Positions 17,348 to 26,992 are shown, counted from the stretch's first letter. The stretch: DNA of 64,000 nt from Flavobacterium frigoris PS1 (GCF_000252125.1 NZ_AHKF01000019.1:38199-102198); one strand, 5' to 3'. A program made the numbers and translations. The notes: generated from the letters alone by a model not told the origin.

Positions 17348-18700
17348 CTATTTGTTTTTATCTTTTCTCTTTTTGTCTCTCGTTTTTAACATATTGCGAT
17401 TGACAGATCCATGAGTTTTTTTCTTGGTAACTCCAGGACCACCTAAATTGACTTTTTTATTCTTTTTACTTTTCTCTTGAAAAGCACCATCTCCTTCAAG
17501 CTTCTTCTTTTTCATTAAGAACTTAACTACTTGTCGCTCTTTCTCTGGCTCGATTAGTTTTGCAGAAATTTCTACCTCTTCAGGGAATGTTTCGATTGCT
17601 AATTCCATATTCATCAAGACTTCGACCTCGACTTTATACTCTTCTTCACGTGGAGCAATAAAACTGATTGCAATACCGGTTTTATCCGCACGACCTGTTC
17701 TACCAATCCTATGCATGTATAATTCAGGCATGTCAGGCATTTCAAAGTTGACAACATGTGTAATGTTAGAAATGTCCAATCCTCTAGCCATAATGTCCGT
17801 TGTTATAAGACCACGAAGATTTCCTTCTTGAAACGAAGCCATAGTGCTCAAACGGTAATTTTGAGATTTATTAGAGTGGATTACTCCAAATTGATCTTCA
17901 AAATCTTCCTCGATACGCTCATGAAGCATATCAGAAATTTTCTTATTGTTGACAAACACTAAAACACGACTCATGTTTTCATTGTTTTGCAATAAGTGTT
18001 TTAATAGATTTACCTTAGTGTTAAAGTTGGGAGCATTATACGCGATTTGTTTAATGTTTTCTAACGGAGTTCCAGAAGCTGAAAGTGTAACCTCCTCAGA
18101 ATAGTCAAAATAGTCGTTCAAAATCGCATCCACTTCATCAGTCATGGTTGCTGAAAAGAGAATGTTCTGACGTTTTTTTGGCATCATAGCCAAAATAGCT
18201 GTTAACTGAGTACGGAAACCTAAATTTAACATTTCATCAAATTCATCGATAACTAGTTTCTGCATGTCCTCAAAACGGATTACATTGTCTAATGTTAAAT
18301 CCATGATTCTTCCGGGCGTTCCTACCAGTATGTCGCAACCTTTGTAAACAGTTGTTTTTTGTGTATTGATGTTCACTCCACCGAAAATAGCCACAGTACG
18401 AACCGACATGTATTTCGTCAGTTTTTCTACTTCCTCTGCAACCTGAACTACAAGTTCACGAGTAGGGACTAGGATTACTATTTTTGGGGTATGGCCTTCA
18501 GTAAATTTGTATAATTTTAATAAGGGTAAAAGATAGGCAAATGTCTTACCAGTTCCCGTTTGTGCAATACCCATCATGTCGCGACCTGACATTATCACAG
18601 AGAAAGTTTTTTCCTGAATAGGAGTAGGTGTTGTGTATCCTAAATCATCAATTGCTTTTTGTACTGATTTAGGAAGGTTGAATTGCTCAAAAGTGGTCAT
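17348..18700 (-). CDS. DEAD-box ATP-dependent RNA helicase
   Basis: A 450-residue helicase. Motifs: Q motif near PTPIQEK, motif I AQTGTGKT (46-53), Ia PTREL, Ib TPGRIMD, II Asp152-Glu-Phe-Asp155, III SAT, V TDIMARGLDI and VI HRIGRTGR. Motif II is DEFD rather than DEAD, but the acidic residues needed for Mg-ATP are kept. The C-terminal 60 residues are very Lys-rich, suggesting RNA binding. It has its own -7 box 17 bp upstream, so it is probably separate from the glycan operon lying upstream on the same strand. Likely in ribosome assembly or mRNA turnover. Confidence 0.92.
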   Translation of the reverse strand: MTTFEQFNLPKSVQKAIDDLGYTTPTPIQEKTFSVIMSGRDMMGIAQTGTGKTFAYLLPLLKLYKFTEGHTPKIVILVPTRELVVQVAEEVEKLTKYMSVRTVAIFGGVNINTQKTTVYKGCDILVGTPGRIMDLTLDNVIRFEDMQKLVIDEFDEMLNLGFRTQLTAILAMMPKKRQNILFSATMTDEVDAILNDYFDYSEEVTLSASGTPLENIKQIAYNAPNFNTKVNLLKHLLQNNENMSRVLVFVNNKKISDMLHERIEEDFEDQFGVIHSNKSQNYRLSTMASFQEGNLRGLITTDIMARGLDISNITHVVNFEMPDMPELYMHRIGRTGRADKTGIAISFIAPREEEYKVEVEVLMNMELAIETFPEEVEISAKLIEPEKERQVVKFLMKKKKLEGDGAFQEKSKKNKKVNLGGPGVTKKKTHGSVNRNMLKTRDKKRKDKNK

Positions 18701-18716
18701 TTGCTTAAATTTTTTG

Positions 18717-18724
18717 CAAAGATA
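18717..18724 (-). promoter_or_regulatory. Candidate -7 box for the helicase gene
   Basis: The minus strand reads TATCTTTG, matching TAnnTTTG, giving a 5' leader of about 10 nt. No -33 TTG at standard spacing. Confidence 0.45.
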
Positions 18725-18807
18725 GTCTTTTTGAAAGTAAAGATACTAATTGCTTTTTTTTTGCCTTTAATCAATGAATTTAAAAGATATCTCTAACGAT
18801 AATATTT

Positions 18808-20073
18808 TTATTTAAAACGAAGATCCCATGACAAAGTAATATTGTAAATCCAAAAGTAATTGCCTTGATCGAAGGTGATTTCTTGGTGCGTAACACCAAA
18901 TTGTGCTCCCCAGGCATTTTTTTTATTTGCGGTCGTAAAATAATAGCCCATATTTAGTTTTTGGGATTTTAGATTCACAATTGCGCTTTGATTTGCGCTG
19001 AAATTAAATTGGTTAATTTCTGGAGAAAATCCCATTCCAAAAGTAAAACCTAGGTAATTATCAGCATCGCTTCGGTATTTTCTGTACGTAAAAGTTCCAG
19101 AAGAACTGGTGCCATTGTCGCCTGGTGTAAAATAAGGGCGGATAGACAAATAGCTGTTTCCAGTATACCATCCTATCGAACCGGTATATATATTAGTCGT
19201 TGTATCGTATTTTAGAGAACGGAATCCAAGTGAAACTTCGAAGCTTTTAGGTAATGATTTATAAAGCTCGGCGCCATATCTTAAATCTGGAAAAAGGAAC
19301 GTATTTGCTACACCCACATTCAGATAAGCATAGACTCCTTTTGCAATTTTTGGATACATATCCAATTCAAATTGAGTTCCATTTTCATTAAACCTTCTGT
19401 TGAAGTTAAATTTAGCTATTACGCTTCCGTATTTTGTTTGTCGGCCGTAAGCTAAAGTATAATATTGCATCGGATCAAAGACTTCTGAATACAAATCTAC
19501 TGCCGTTATAATTCCAATTGTATTATTTCTAAGCGTTGTACTTAAATTAGCTTTATAGTCTTTAGCCTTTTGGTCTTCGGGGTTTTTGTCTAATATATAT
19601 TCTACTGTACTGAAAGCTTCTAAAGGGTTCTTTGTATTTTCTTGTGCTGTTGCTTTCAAATATAATATCTCGGCATCATCTGGAAATTGTTTCAATGCTT
19701 CAGTGGTCATTTCTAAGGCAGTGTACGGTTTTTCTCCCCAGATTTCATTTTTTATTGCAGCAATCCATGTAGTTTTGTTCTGAGGATCTTTCTCTAATAC
19801 ATAAGCAAATTCTTTTCGTGCATTTTTGTATTCACTATCCCAAGAATAGGTAGAGGCTAAAAAAGAACGAATATCATGATAGTCTGGGTATTTTGTCAAA
19901 ATAGACAATAGAGTATCTTGAGCTTGCTTCCTGTGGTCATTGAACGCCAATTGACGTGCAGTCTCAAAAGAAGTGTCTGGATTACCATTATAGGTTTTTC
20001 CTTGTCCATATGTTTGGAACACGCAAGCAAAGGCAACTATAAAACTGAGCTTAATTACTGTTTTTGAAATCAT
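18808..20073 (-). CDS. YaiO-type outer-membrane beta-barrel with TPR domain
   Basis: A 421-residue exported protein. A signal peptide (about 1-23, ending T-Y-G-Q) precedes a TPR region (about 36-178) and a C-terminal barrel of about 230 residues ending in WDLRFK, with alternating aromatic strands typical of outer-membrane porins. YaiO-family proteins are encoded next to glycosyltransferases and are thought to secrete glycans. The TPR region is clearly homologous to the C-terminus of the upstream gene product (AFN..R..A, WD.[ED]YKNA). Its start overlaps that gene's stop by 4 nt, so translation is coupled. Last gene of the operon; proposed export pore. Confidence 0.85.
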   Translation of the reverse strand: MISKTVIKLSFIVAFACVFQTYGQGKTYNGNPDTSFETARQLAFNDHRKQAQDTLLSILTKYPDYHDIRSFLASTYSWDSEYKNARKEFAYVLEKDPQNKTTWIAAIKNEIWGEKPYTALEMTTEALKQFPDDAEILYLKATAQENTKNPLEAFSTVEYILDKNPEDQKAKDYKANLSTTLRNNTIGIITAVDLYSEVFDPMQYYTLAYGRQTKYGSVIAKFNFNRRFNENGTQFELDMYPKIAKGVYAYLNVGVANTFLFPDLRYGAELYKSLPKSFEVSLGFRSLKYDTTTNIYTGSIGWYTGNSYLSIRPYFTPGDNGTSSSGTFTYRKYRSDADNYLGFTFGMGFSPEINQFNFSANQSAIVNLKSQKLNMGYYFTTANKKNAWGAQFGVTHQEITFDQGNYFWIYNITLSWDLRFK

Positions 20074-22508
20074 TCTTTTAGGGATTTTTTGAAATTTAGG
20101 AAATCATCATTTTTAGGATATTTTTTTATGATACTATCAATGATTTTATTTGATTTTGAAATGTTGTTTGTTCGTTTATAAGCCTGGGCTAATTTAAGTG
20201 CGAGTTCTGGTGTTTTTACATCATTTTTCATTGCTTTTTTAGCAATTGCAATTCCTTTTTCATTTTGGCCAGACCACCAATATACGTCCATTAAAGCGAG
20301 GTAGCTGTCATTGTAAAAGGGAGTTCTTTTTACTACGTTCAATAATTCGGATTCGGCATTTTTGTAATCGCCATCCCAAGCTAATGTTCGTGCTTTTAAT
20401 GTTCTTACATCGCCATAATTAGGTAATTCATTTAAAATATAATTACAAAGTAATCGTGCTTTTTCTCGCTCTTTATTAAAAGCAAATTCTCTGGCTAACA
20501 AGAATGTCTCGTCAAAATTCAAATCTTTTGTCAATTTTTTAATAACAACTAGTTCTTTTGCTGAAAATTCAAAAGCAGGTTGTGTGTATATATTTAAAGA
20601 ATTCGGGATGATTTTGTTTTTCTGTGTTAAGTAGGCATTTAATCTTTTGAACTCTTGTAAAGAGTCGGTAACCGTTTTTAAAACAGCAGCGTCTTCAATT
20701 TTGCTAATGTTGAAATTGGAGTTTATTTTAAATAATTCTCCATCAGAATAGAGATAGTCCTTGTAAATATAATCGTTAATACTTCCCTTGTAGCGCATTA
20801 AAGGGATGTGGTGCATATTTCGAAATTGTTTTGTAGTGTCTAATCCTTGGCTCATCCAGGCAGTTTTCTCCATCTTGTTGAACTTGTAGTTATTCATTAA
20901 AAAAGAAAGTAAACTAGGGGTAACGTCCCAATGTGATGAAACGGATTTAAATGTTTCCGGTTTTTTTAGCATGGGACTATAAATGAAAAACGGAACATGG
21001 AAGCGGCTTAATTTATCTCTTTGGGGTATTGGAATCAGTCTGTGATCACCTGTAATAATGAAAATTGTATTTTTAAACTCGGGTCTTTTAGCATAGGATT
21101 CCATAAAGTTTTTGATGGAATTATCCGTGTAAAGTAAACAAGCAAAAATATCTTTGTACGCTTTTATTTCGGATGCTGAAGCGCCTAGATTCTTGTTGGA
21201 ATTCACAATGCTGTCTACCTTTTTTAAATAAGCATTTTTTGAAGGGAAATCAAAAGGCTCGTGATTGGTAAGCGTCATAATAATATCCAATCTCGGCTCT
21301 TTTTTACCAACAATTTCTGACAATGTTTTTCTGAAGATTTCAGCATCTGGGTAGCCCCATGAAAATCCTCCAGAATTTTCTTTTGTTTTTACGTAACCAG
21401 GACCAAATTTATTGATGTCGATAACATTATCGATTCCATTGTACTCTAAGAAATTAATTTTTCTATCAAAACTAGATTCGTCACCGCTGTAATACGAAGT
21501 AGTGTAATCATTGGCTTTTAAAACACTGATTAGTGAAACATGAGAGGGTAAGGGGGTTAATTCCAAAAAACCTTTTTCTCCATATGGTAATGATCCTATT
21601 AAGGAAGGGAGAGCGCCAAAAGTCCGACCAGCATTACTGACGAAATTTTCCCAATACAATGATTTTGGAATTAAGGAATCGAGATAAGGTGTAAATCCTC
21701 TGTAAGCATTTTTGCCTGTGAATTCACTTCCTAATCCTTCTACGATGATCATTACTATATTTGGCTTCTCTTCATGTATTTCAAAAAAAGGAGACAAGAC
21801 ATCTTCAGATGATTTAAAAGACTGGACTAGAGGATAGTCCTTTTTATAAAATAGGCTTGCTGAATTGGTTAAGTTCTTATCATTTTGAAAGCGGATGATA
21901 TCAGCAGTAAAGAAGGATAACTTGTTTTGATAAGGAGCATTTGAAACTTCAGGAATAATAAACTTTAAACTGCCCAGAGTGAGTATCGCTAAACCCGAAA
22001 TAATATAAATTTTTCGCTCATTCGGATCGCTCATCAAAACAGTGTTTACTCCTAAATTGATGCCCAAGTAAAGAACTGGAAATAGAATAAAAGGAAAGAA
22101 ATACAGATAGGACAATGATTCTGAAGCGGTAACGGTTGTGTACATATCCCCCATAGAATATCCTAGGATATCAGCCCCAAGGTTTATTAGCGTGGTAAGA
22201 CTGTATTTTACCAGGGCAAATTGACCTATTATAATTACACAAAATAGTATTTTAATAGCAATATCATTGTATGGCTTTTTGATAAAAAGAAAGGCTACAT
22301 ACAGAGGTAAAAGCAATAAACCAATAATTAGTCCAGTCCAGAAATCATTAATTAATTTATATGCTAAAGTGGTCGCAACTTCTACTTCTATACCATTTGA
22401 TGCAATAGAATATATTTCAAATAAAGTAATCAGCCAAAATGTAAAGATTAGCGAGAGTGTTAAATAAATATAATTTGAAGTAGTATTAAAAGATAATTTA
22501 ATTTTCAT
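20070..22508 (-). CDS. LtaS-like sulfatase-fold transferase with C-terminal TPR
   Basis: An 812-residue inner-membrane protein. Five or so helices span about residues 15-185, and a periplasmic LtaS/phosphoethanolamine-transferase-type domain follows (about 248-600). Key residues fit that superfamily: Glu257 in VEGLG, candidate nucleophile Thr296 in GRTFGALPS, His416 in TNHEPF, and Asp488-His489 in TGDHR. From about residue 666 to the end there is a TPR region matching the N-terminal TPR of the next gene's product. It probably moves a phospholipid head group such as phosphoglycerol or phosphoethanolamine onto a glycan, but the donor cannot be read from sequence. GT2 gene 25 bp upstream; YaiO gene overlaps by 4 nt. 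Confidence 0.85.
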   Translation of the reverse strand: MKIKLSFNTTSNYIYLTLSLIFTFWLITLFEIYSIASNGIEVEVATTLAYKLINDFWTGLIIGLLLLPLYVAFLFIKKPYNDIAIKILFCVIIIGQFALVKYSLTTLINLGADILGYSMGDMYTTVTASESLSYLYFFPFILFPVLYLGINLGVNTVLMSDPNERKIYIISGLAILTLGSLKFIIPEVSNAPYQNKLSFFTADIIRFQNDKNLTNSASLFYKKDYPLVQSFKSSEDVLSPFFEIHEEKPNIVMIIVEGLGSEFTGKNAYRGFTPYLDSLIPKSLYWENFVSNAGRTFGALPSLIGSLPYGEKGFLELTPLPSHVSLISVLKANDYTTSYYSGDESSFDRKINFLEYNGIDNVIDINKFGPGYVKTKENSGGFSWGYPDAEIFRKTLSEIVGKKEPRLDIIMTLTNHEPFDFPSKNAYLKKVDSIVNSNKNLGASASEIKAYKDIFACLLYTDNSIKNFMESYAKRPEFKNTIFIITGDHRLIPIPQRDKLSRFHVPFFIYSPMLKKPETFKSVSSHWDVTPSLLSFLMNNYKFNKMEKTAWMSQGLDTTKQFRNMHHIPLMRYKGSINDYIYKDYLYSDGELFKINSNFNISKIEDAAVLKTVTDSLQEFKRLNAYLTQKNKIIPNSLNIYTQPAFEFSAKELVVIKKLTKDLNFDETFLLAREFAFNKEREKARLLCNYILNELPNYGDVRTLKARTLAWDGDYKNAESELLNVVKRTPFYNDSYLALMDVYWWSGQNEKGIAIAKKAMKNDVKTPELALKLAQAYKRTNNISKSNKIIDSIIKKYPKNDDFLNFKKSLKE

Positions 22509-22533
22509 GGCATGGATATTTGTTTTCTTTCGT

Positions 22534-23970
22534 CTATTTTTTTTCGGTATTTGTCATTCCTTTTCTTGTCATCTCTCCCCATTTCTTCTTTTTGTTAAAA
22601 TAGTAGTCTATGTTTCCTACAACAGCGGAATAGACAATAAAGGGATGAACAGCAAAAGGTTCTAAGAAAGCGATCTTTAATAAATTAAATCCTATTCCTT
22701 TCTTCTTATACTGATGGTAAGTGAGTTCTTCCGATAAAATGGCAACAATGGAAAATAAGACTGTAAACAAATAGGCCATAATGATAAACGCAGCCGTATA
22801 ATCCCACCTTACTTGTTTAAGTGCGACAAGAATCCCAAAATACAATAATCCTAGGACTTCGATTAACGGTGCTAATCTTTCAAAAAACAACCAATATGGA
22901 TAACTTAAAAGACCCATGGATCTATATTTACGATTAAACCCAATTTTTCGATGTTTTCTGAGTGTTTCAATTGTACCTCGGGTCCATCTGTTTCTTTGAG
23001 AAATGAATATTTTATAATTATCGGGGGCTTCTGTCCAGCATAAGGGGTCAGGAATATATGCTACCTTATATTTCTCTTTTTGCTCCTCCATAAATCCTCT
23101 CATTCGAACAATAATCTCCATGTCTTCTCCAACCGTCTTTGTATCGTAGCCTCCAACTTCAATGGCTATCTTTTTGTCAAACATGCCAAAGGCTCCTGAA
23201 ATAACTAGTAATCCATTAAGTCTACTCCATGCCATTCGGCCTAATAAAAAAGCGCGTATGTACTCCAGAATTTGGCCCTTTTCGAGCATTTTTTTTGGCA
23301 GATTAACATCTATTAATTTACCATCTTTGATTATACAGGAATTTGCGATTCGGATTACTCCTCCCGCGGCAATTACCTTGGTATCTGTAGATTCTAAAAA
23401 TGGTTTTACCATTTTTTGAAGTGCCTCTTCGAGCAATAAACAATCTACATCTATACAAGCGACATACTTATTATTACTTAAATTTAGGCCTGTGTTTAAT
23501 GCATCTGCTTTTCCACCATTCTCTTTATCTACGACAATCAATTTTTCAAATGCCGGATTCGTGGATTTAAAAATGCCTGCCCTAAGTGGTTTTGTTGGGA
23601 TTTGTTCATTAACAAGAAAATCTACTTTTATCAAGTCATAAGCTTTGATTAGTTTTTCTAAGCTGTCATCTTTGCTTCCGTCATTTACTATAATTACATC
23701 ATAATTTACATAATGATTAGATAATAACGAACGTACGTTTTCAATAATATTCAAGCTTTCATTGTAAGCCGGCGCTATAATTGAGATGGAAGGTGCTATA
23801 GTAGAAGATAATATTTCTTTGTAGTTAACAAAGCTATTTTTTTTCATATATGCTATGGTTTCTGTCGCAGAAATTATTGCCAAAACAATGTACGAGCCTA
23901 TTGTTGTAATGGCATAAACAAAAAATATATAACGAATTACAAGAAAAATTTCAATAGTATTGATTTCCAT
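22534..23970 (-). CDS. Processive family 2 membrane glycosyltransferase
   Basis: A 478-residue inner-membrane polysaccharide synthase. One N-terminal helix (about 12-35) precedes the GT2 domain: Asp97 in VNDGSKDD, Asp174-x-Asp176 in CIDVDC, catalytic Glu282-Asp283 in VGEDME, and QRNRW at 325-329. Three helices follow (about 355-375, 388-408 and 440-460). The D, DxD, (E/T)D, QxxRW set identifies a processive enzyme of the PgaC/NodC/hyaluronan-synthase group. No PilZ domain is seen. It begins 1 bp after the HEAT gene stop. Sugar specificity is unknown. Confidence 0.92.
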   Translation of the reverse strand: MEINTIEIFLVIRYIFFVYAITTIGSYIVLAIISATETIAYMKKNSFVNYKEILSSTIAPSISIIAPAYNESLNIIENVRSLLSNHYVNYDVIIVNDGSKDDSLEKLIKAYDLIKVDFLVNEQIPTKPLRAGIFKSTNPAFEKLIVVDKENGGKADALNTGLNLSNNKYVACIDVDCLLLEEALQKMVKPFLESTDTKVIAAGGVIRIANSCIIKDGKLIDVNLPKKMLEKGQILEYIRAFLLGRMAWSRLNGLLVISGAFGMFDKKIAIEVGGYDTKTVGEDMEIIVRMRGFMEEQKEKYKVAYIPDPLCWTEAPDNYKIFISQRNRWTRGTIETLRKHRKIGFNRKYRSMGLLSYPYWLFFERLAPLIEVLGLLYFGILVALKQVRWDYTAAFIIMAYLFTVLFSIVAILSEELTYHQYKKKGIGFNLLKIAFLEPFAVHPFIVYSAVVGNIDYYFNKKKKWGEMTRKGMTNTEKK

Positions 23971-23971
23971 A

Positions 23972-25075
23972 TTAGTTGTGTTCTAAAAATTCAACAATTC
24001 TAATAAAATCTGGATCTGTTCCTAAATGCTTGTGAATATTGAATGTACTTGAATTGATCATTTTCAAATTTTTTAAAGCGGACAGCTTAATTTCAAAATT
24101 TTCATGGTGAATATATTCAAGTAAAAATGGTTCATCATCACTTTCAGGCATTTTTTCCATCATTTTGAAAAAGGCGATTTGTTCTTCTTGACTACATTCG
24201 CTAAAATTGCTCATTACAATACTTTTTGCTACTATGATATTCAAATTCCCTAAAACATTAAGTAATTCGATTCTTATTTTTTCATTTTTGTGAGCTAATA
24301 GTTCAATAAGATCCTCTTTCGCTTGAAACTGGATGTAAATGTCAGCAAGCTTTAAGGCAAAAATGACTACTGTGTCGTTTGAAGATTTCAACCAAGGTTT
24401 AATATCAAAAACTTGTTGGTCGTCAAAACGCTGGAGCACTTCAAGTAATTGAATTTGATCCCACTCAGATAATGGAGTTTGTAACAGATCTAAAAAATCA
24501 AGCCCTTTGAAACTAAATAAATTCACCAAATATAATTGCATTTCTTTACGAACTTCATTTTTGGGATGGTTAATCAAGGTAATAACTTCATCGTGAACTT
24601 CTTTTATATGAAATTGTGTTAGTTCTCTGACACCTTTGGCGACTACATACCATTTTTTACTTCTCAGTTTAGATATAGCAAAATTAATAAGTCCAGTTTG
24701 AAAATAAAGTTTTTGAATTGATTCGTCTAGTTCTCCAGATATTTCATTTTTTAATTTGAGTAGTGTTAAAACAATAATACTTCTTTTAAAGGGGTCAGAG
24801 AGGTCCTTTTTTAATTTATTAATAATGATTTGTTGCTGGGGACTGATTTCTTGGTCCTCATTCCCAGAATACAAATAGGTGATAAGGTTTAACTCATATT
24901 TCATTTGATAAGTACCACGTATTCTTTCATTATTTCTCAAATGGCTTCTTAAATATTTTAAGTAAATGATTGAAATAAAAATAGACAAAAGAAAAATACT
25001 AATCATCAACCAGACCAATTCAATGATAGGTGGAGAATTTTGTAGATATTCAAAAAATGATTGTTCGTTATTCAT
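23972..25075 (-). CDS. Membrane-anchored HEAT-repeat protein
   Basis: A 367-residue protein with one N-terminal helix (about 17-42) and a largely helical cytoplasmic part. Repeats such as EVRKEMQLYLVNLF, KIRIELLNVLGNLN and EIKLSALKNLKMIN are HEAT-like. A scaffold that contacts the synthase next door is likely; no enzymatic motif is present. It lies between the response regulator (30-bp gap) and the GT2 gene (1-bp gap), a placement suggesting that it passes the regulator's signal to the synthase. That is inference. Confidence 0.8.
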   Translation of the reverse strand: MNNEQSFFEYLQNSPPIIELVWLMISIFLLSIFISIIYLKYLRSHLRNNERIRGTYQMKYELNLITYLYSGNEDQEISPQQQIIINKLKKDLSDPFKRSIIVLTLLKLKNEISGELDESIQKLYFQTGLINFAISKLRSKKWYVVAKGVRELTQFHIKEVHDEVITLINHPKNEVRKEMQLYLVNLFSFKGLDFLDLLQTPLSEWDQIQLLEVLQRFDDQQVFDIKPWLKSSNDTVVIFALKLADIYIQFQAKEDLIELLAHKNEKIRIELLNVLGNLNIIVAKSIVMSNFSECSQEEQIAFFKMMEKMPESDDEPFLLEYIHHENFEIKLSALKNLKMINSSTFNIHKHLGTDPDFIRIVEFLEHN

Positions 25076-25105
25076 CGAGTTTACTTCAGGTAGTTATTTG
25101 AGAGA

Positions 25106-25474
25106 TTACCTAAGTAGTCTTTTTATTCTAATAACCAATTCATTGGGGCTAAAGGGCTTACTCATAAAGTCAGTGGCACCCAAATTAAAAGCTTTTAAAA
25201 CTATTTCTTCTTGTCCGGCTGCAGAAAAAACAATTATAGGGGTTAGCATATTTAATTTGTATCTTACATGACTAATCACTTCCAATCCGCTAATAAAAGG
25301 CATCATAATATCCGTCAAAATCAACTCGGGTTTATGTTCTTCAATTAGTTCAATAGCTTTTTTACCGTTGTCAGCTATTAACAATTTGTACCCTTCTTTT
25401 TCTAATCGGAATTTCAGTAAAGAAGAAAGTAATGAATTGTCTTCGGCCAAAACAATTTTTTGCAGTTCACTCAT
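25106..25474 (-). CDS. Stand-alone response regulator (receiver domain only)
   Basis: A 122-residue CheY-like receiver domain with no output domain. Phosphoacceptor Asp55 is in LTDIMMP, the acidic pair is Glu11-Asp12 in LAEDNS, the switch residue Ser84 is in VFSAAG, and Lys106 is in SKPFSP. No histidine kinase is adjacent. First gene of the glycan operon, so it probably acts by protein-protein contact, perhaps on the HEAT protein, rather than on DNA. Confidence 0.93.
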   Translation of the reverse strand: MSELQKIVLAEDNSLLSSLLKFRLEKEGYKLLIADNGKKAIELIEEHKPELILTDIMMPFISGLEVISHVRYKLNMLTPIIVFSAAGQEEIVLKAFNLGATDFMSKPFSPNELVIRIKRLLR

Positions 25475-26227
25475 AATGTATTCTAGTTTGATCAGTTAAC
25501 TCCCGATGTGTAATTATTTATTCTTATTTGTTCTATTGAATAGTAAATTTTAATCTTTATATTTTCTAGCTATTCGGTGTTCCCTAATCTACGTAATTTG
25601 ATTGATGCTGGTTTTTATTTATGACTAATGTTGCCTCAATGTTTTTTATTCTAAATTAATATTCGAAATTGACTATTTCAATATTAACAAGCATTAATTA
25701 CTCCGGTTTGACTTCGTGTTAATGTATTGAAATACATTGTTTTATAATAAAAAAATCTTAATCGCCACATTTTTTTTTACTGATGAAAAAATTATGGCGG
25801 ATTTTTCGATAAAAGGTAGCTGTTTTCGGAATTTTTTTATCTACATTTTTTTTATGCTCATAGCAATAACTTTTCCGCAAAAATACGAATTTCGAAAACT
25901 GACTTAAATGATTGTTGGGTGATGTCGTGAAGTTTAGAAAACGATATAATAAGACCGTAGCTGAATATCCTAGGTTATACCAATTTTTAAATATGATAAT
26001 AGTAAAATTATCAATATTAAAATGTGGCAAAACTTTATTTGTTGAAAAATAAAAGTTTCTATTTGAAACATAGTTGTAAGTAGGCATTCTTTTTGGGTAT
26101 TTGGGGGTAATATCAAGAAATTTAATCACTGAAACTGAAGGTAAACAGGGAAGTAAGAACTTAAAATATTAAGGCACAAAAATATAAATAAAAAGGCACA
26201 TTGACAATAATTTAACTTTTTGCTCTT
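25475..26227. other. Long AT-rich upstream region of the glycan operon
   Basis: About 750 bp without a convincing gene. A 123-codon minus-strand frame at 25758-26129 has an unusual composition, rich in Lys, Phe, Tyr and Asn, and looks like chance. No TAnnTTTG box was found in the 250 bp before the response regulator. An imperfect palindrome AATGTATT-GAA-ATACATT is at about 25721-25738. The length suggests a long leader or extra regulatory sites. Confidence 0.5.
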
Positions 26228-26992
26228 TTAAAATCCTTCAAATACTCCCAAACCAAAGAGTGCAAAATCATATTTAACAGGATCTATACTATCAAATTCA
26301 CGAAGTTTAATGTCTAATTCAGCTACGGCTTTTCCGTCATTTTGTTTTCTGGTCACTAATCCCAGTCTTCGCGCCACATTTCCGGAGTGGACATCTAATG
26401 GGCAAGAAAGCGAGGCTGGAGATATGGTTTTCCAAATTCCCAAATCGACCCCTTTATTATCTTGGCGTACCATCCATCTCAGGAACATGTTGATTCGTTT
26501 AGCCGCAGAATTGTTCATGGGGTCAGAAACATGTTTTTGTGTACGATATTGATGCGGAATTTCGAAGAATATTTTTTTGAACTCGGAAATGCTTTGTTGC
26601 ATTGTTTGGAATTCTTGTTTGCTTGCGAAAACAGCTTCTAACCCATTATGGTTTTGATAAATGTTTCTTAAACTCTTTATAAAGAAAGCAAAATCTTGTG
26701 CATTATAAGTACGATGGACAAATGATTCTAGTCTTTCTAAATCTTCTTCCGTATGAGACATCACAAAATCATATGGAGCATTCCCCATTAAATCCATCAT
26801 TTTATGAGAGTTTCTGATAATCATTGTTCGATTGCCCCAAGCTATTGTAGCGCTCAGGAAACCCGCAATTTCGATGTCTTCTTTCTGGGAAAATAAATGC
26901 GGAATCTGCACGGGATCACTTGCTATAAAATCTAGGGTATTGTATTGAATGACTTTCTCGTCAAGGAAGGATTTGAGATCAGAATGATTCAT
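26228..26992 (-). CDS. TIGR02757 (DUF2400) family protein
   Basis: A 254-residue soluble protein that I recognise as the TIGR02757/DUF2400 type, conserved in Bacteroidota. Features include ATIAWGNRTMI near residue 50, FLRWMVRQDNKGVDLGIW near residue 170 and CPLDVHSGNVARRLGL near residue 200. The last is reminiscent of the HhH-glycosylase catalytic loop (V-D-T-H-V-x-R), so a distant DNA-glycosylase-like fold is possible. It appears monocistronic. Function unknown. Confidence 0.85.
   Translation of the reverse strand: MNHSDLKSFLDEKVIQYNTLDFIASDPVQIPHLFSQKEDIEIAGFLSATIAWGNRTMIIRNSHKMMDLMGNAPYDFVMSHTEEDLERLESFVHRTYNAQDFAFFIKSLRNIYQNHNGLEAVFASKQEFQTMQQSISEFKKIFFEIPHQYRTQKHVSDPMNNSAAKRINMFLRWMVRQDNKGVDLGIWKTISPASLSCPLDVHSGNVARRLGLVTRKQNDGKAVAELDIKLREFDSIDPVKYDFALFGLGVFEGF

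Noticed and set aside
25758..26129. 123-codon minus-strand ORF upstream of the glycan operon
   Set aside because: Very AT-driven composition, no signal peptide, domain or promoter, and no gene-like spacing; reported only as intergenic DNA.
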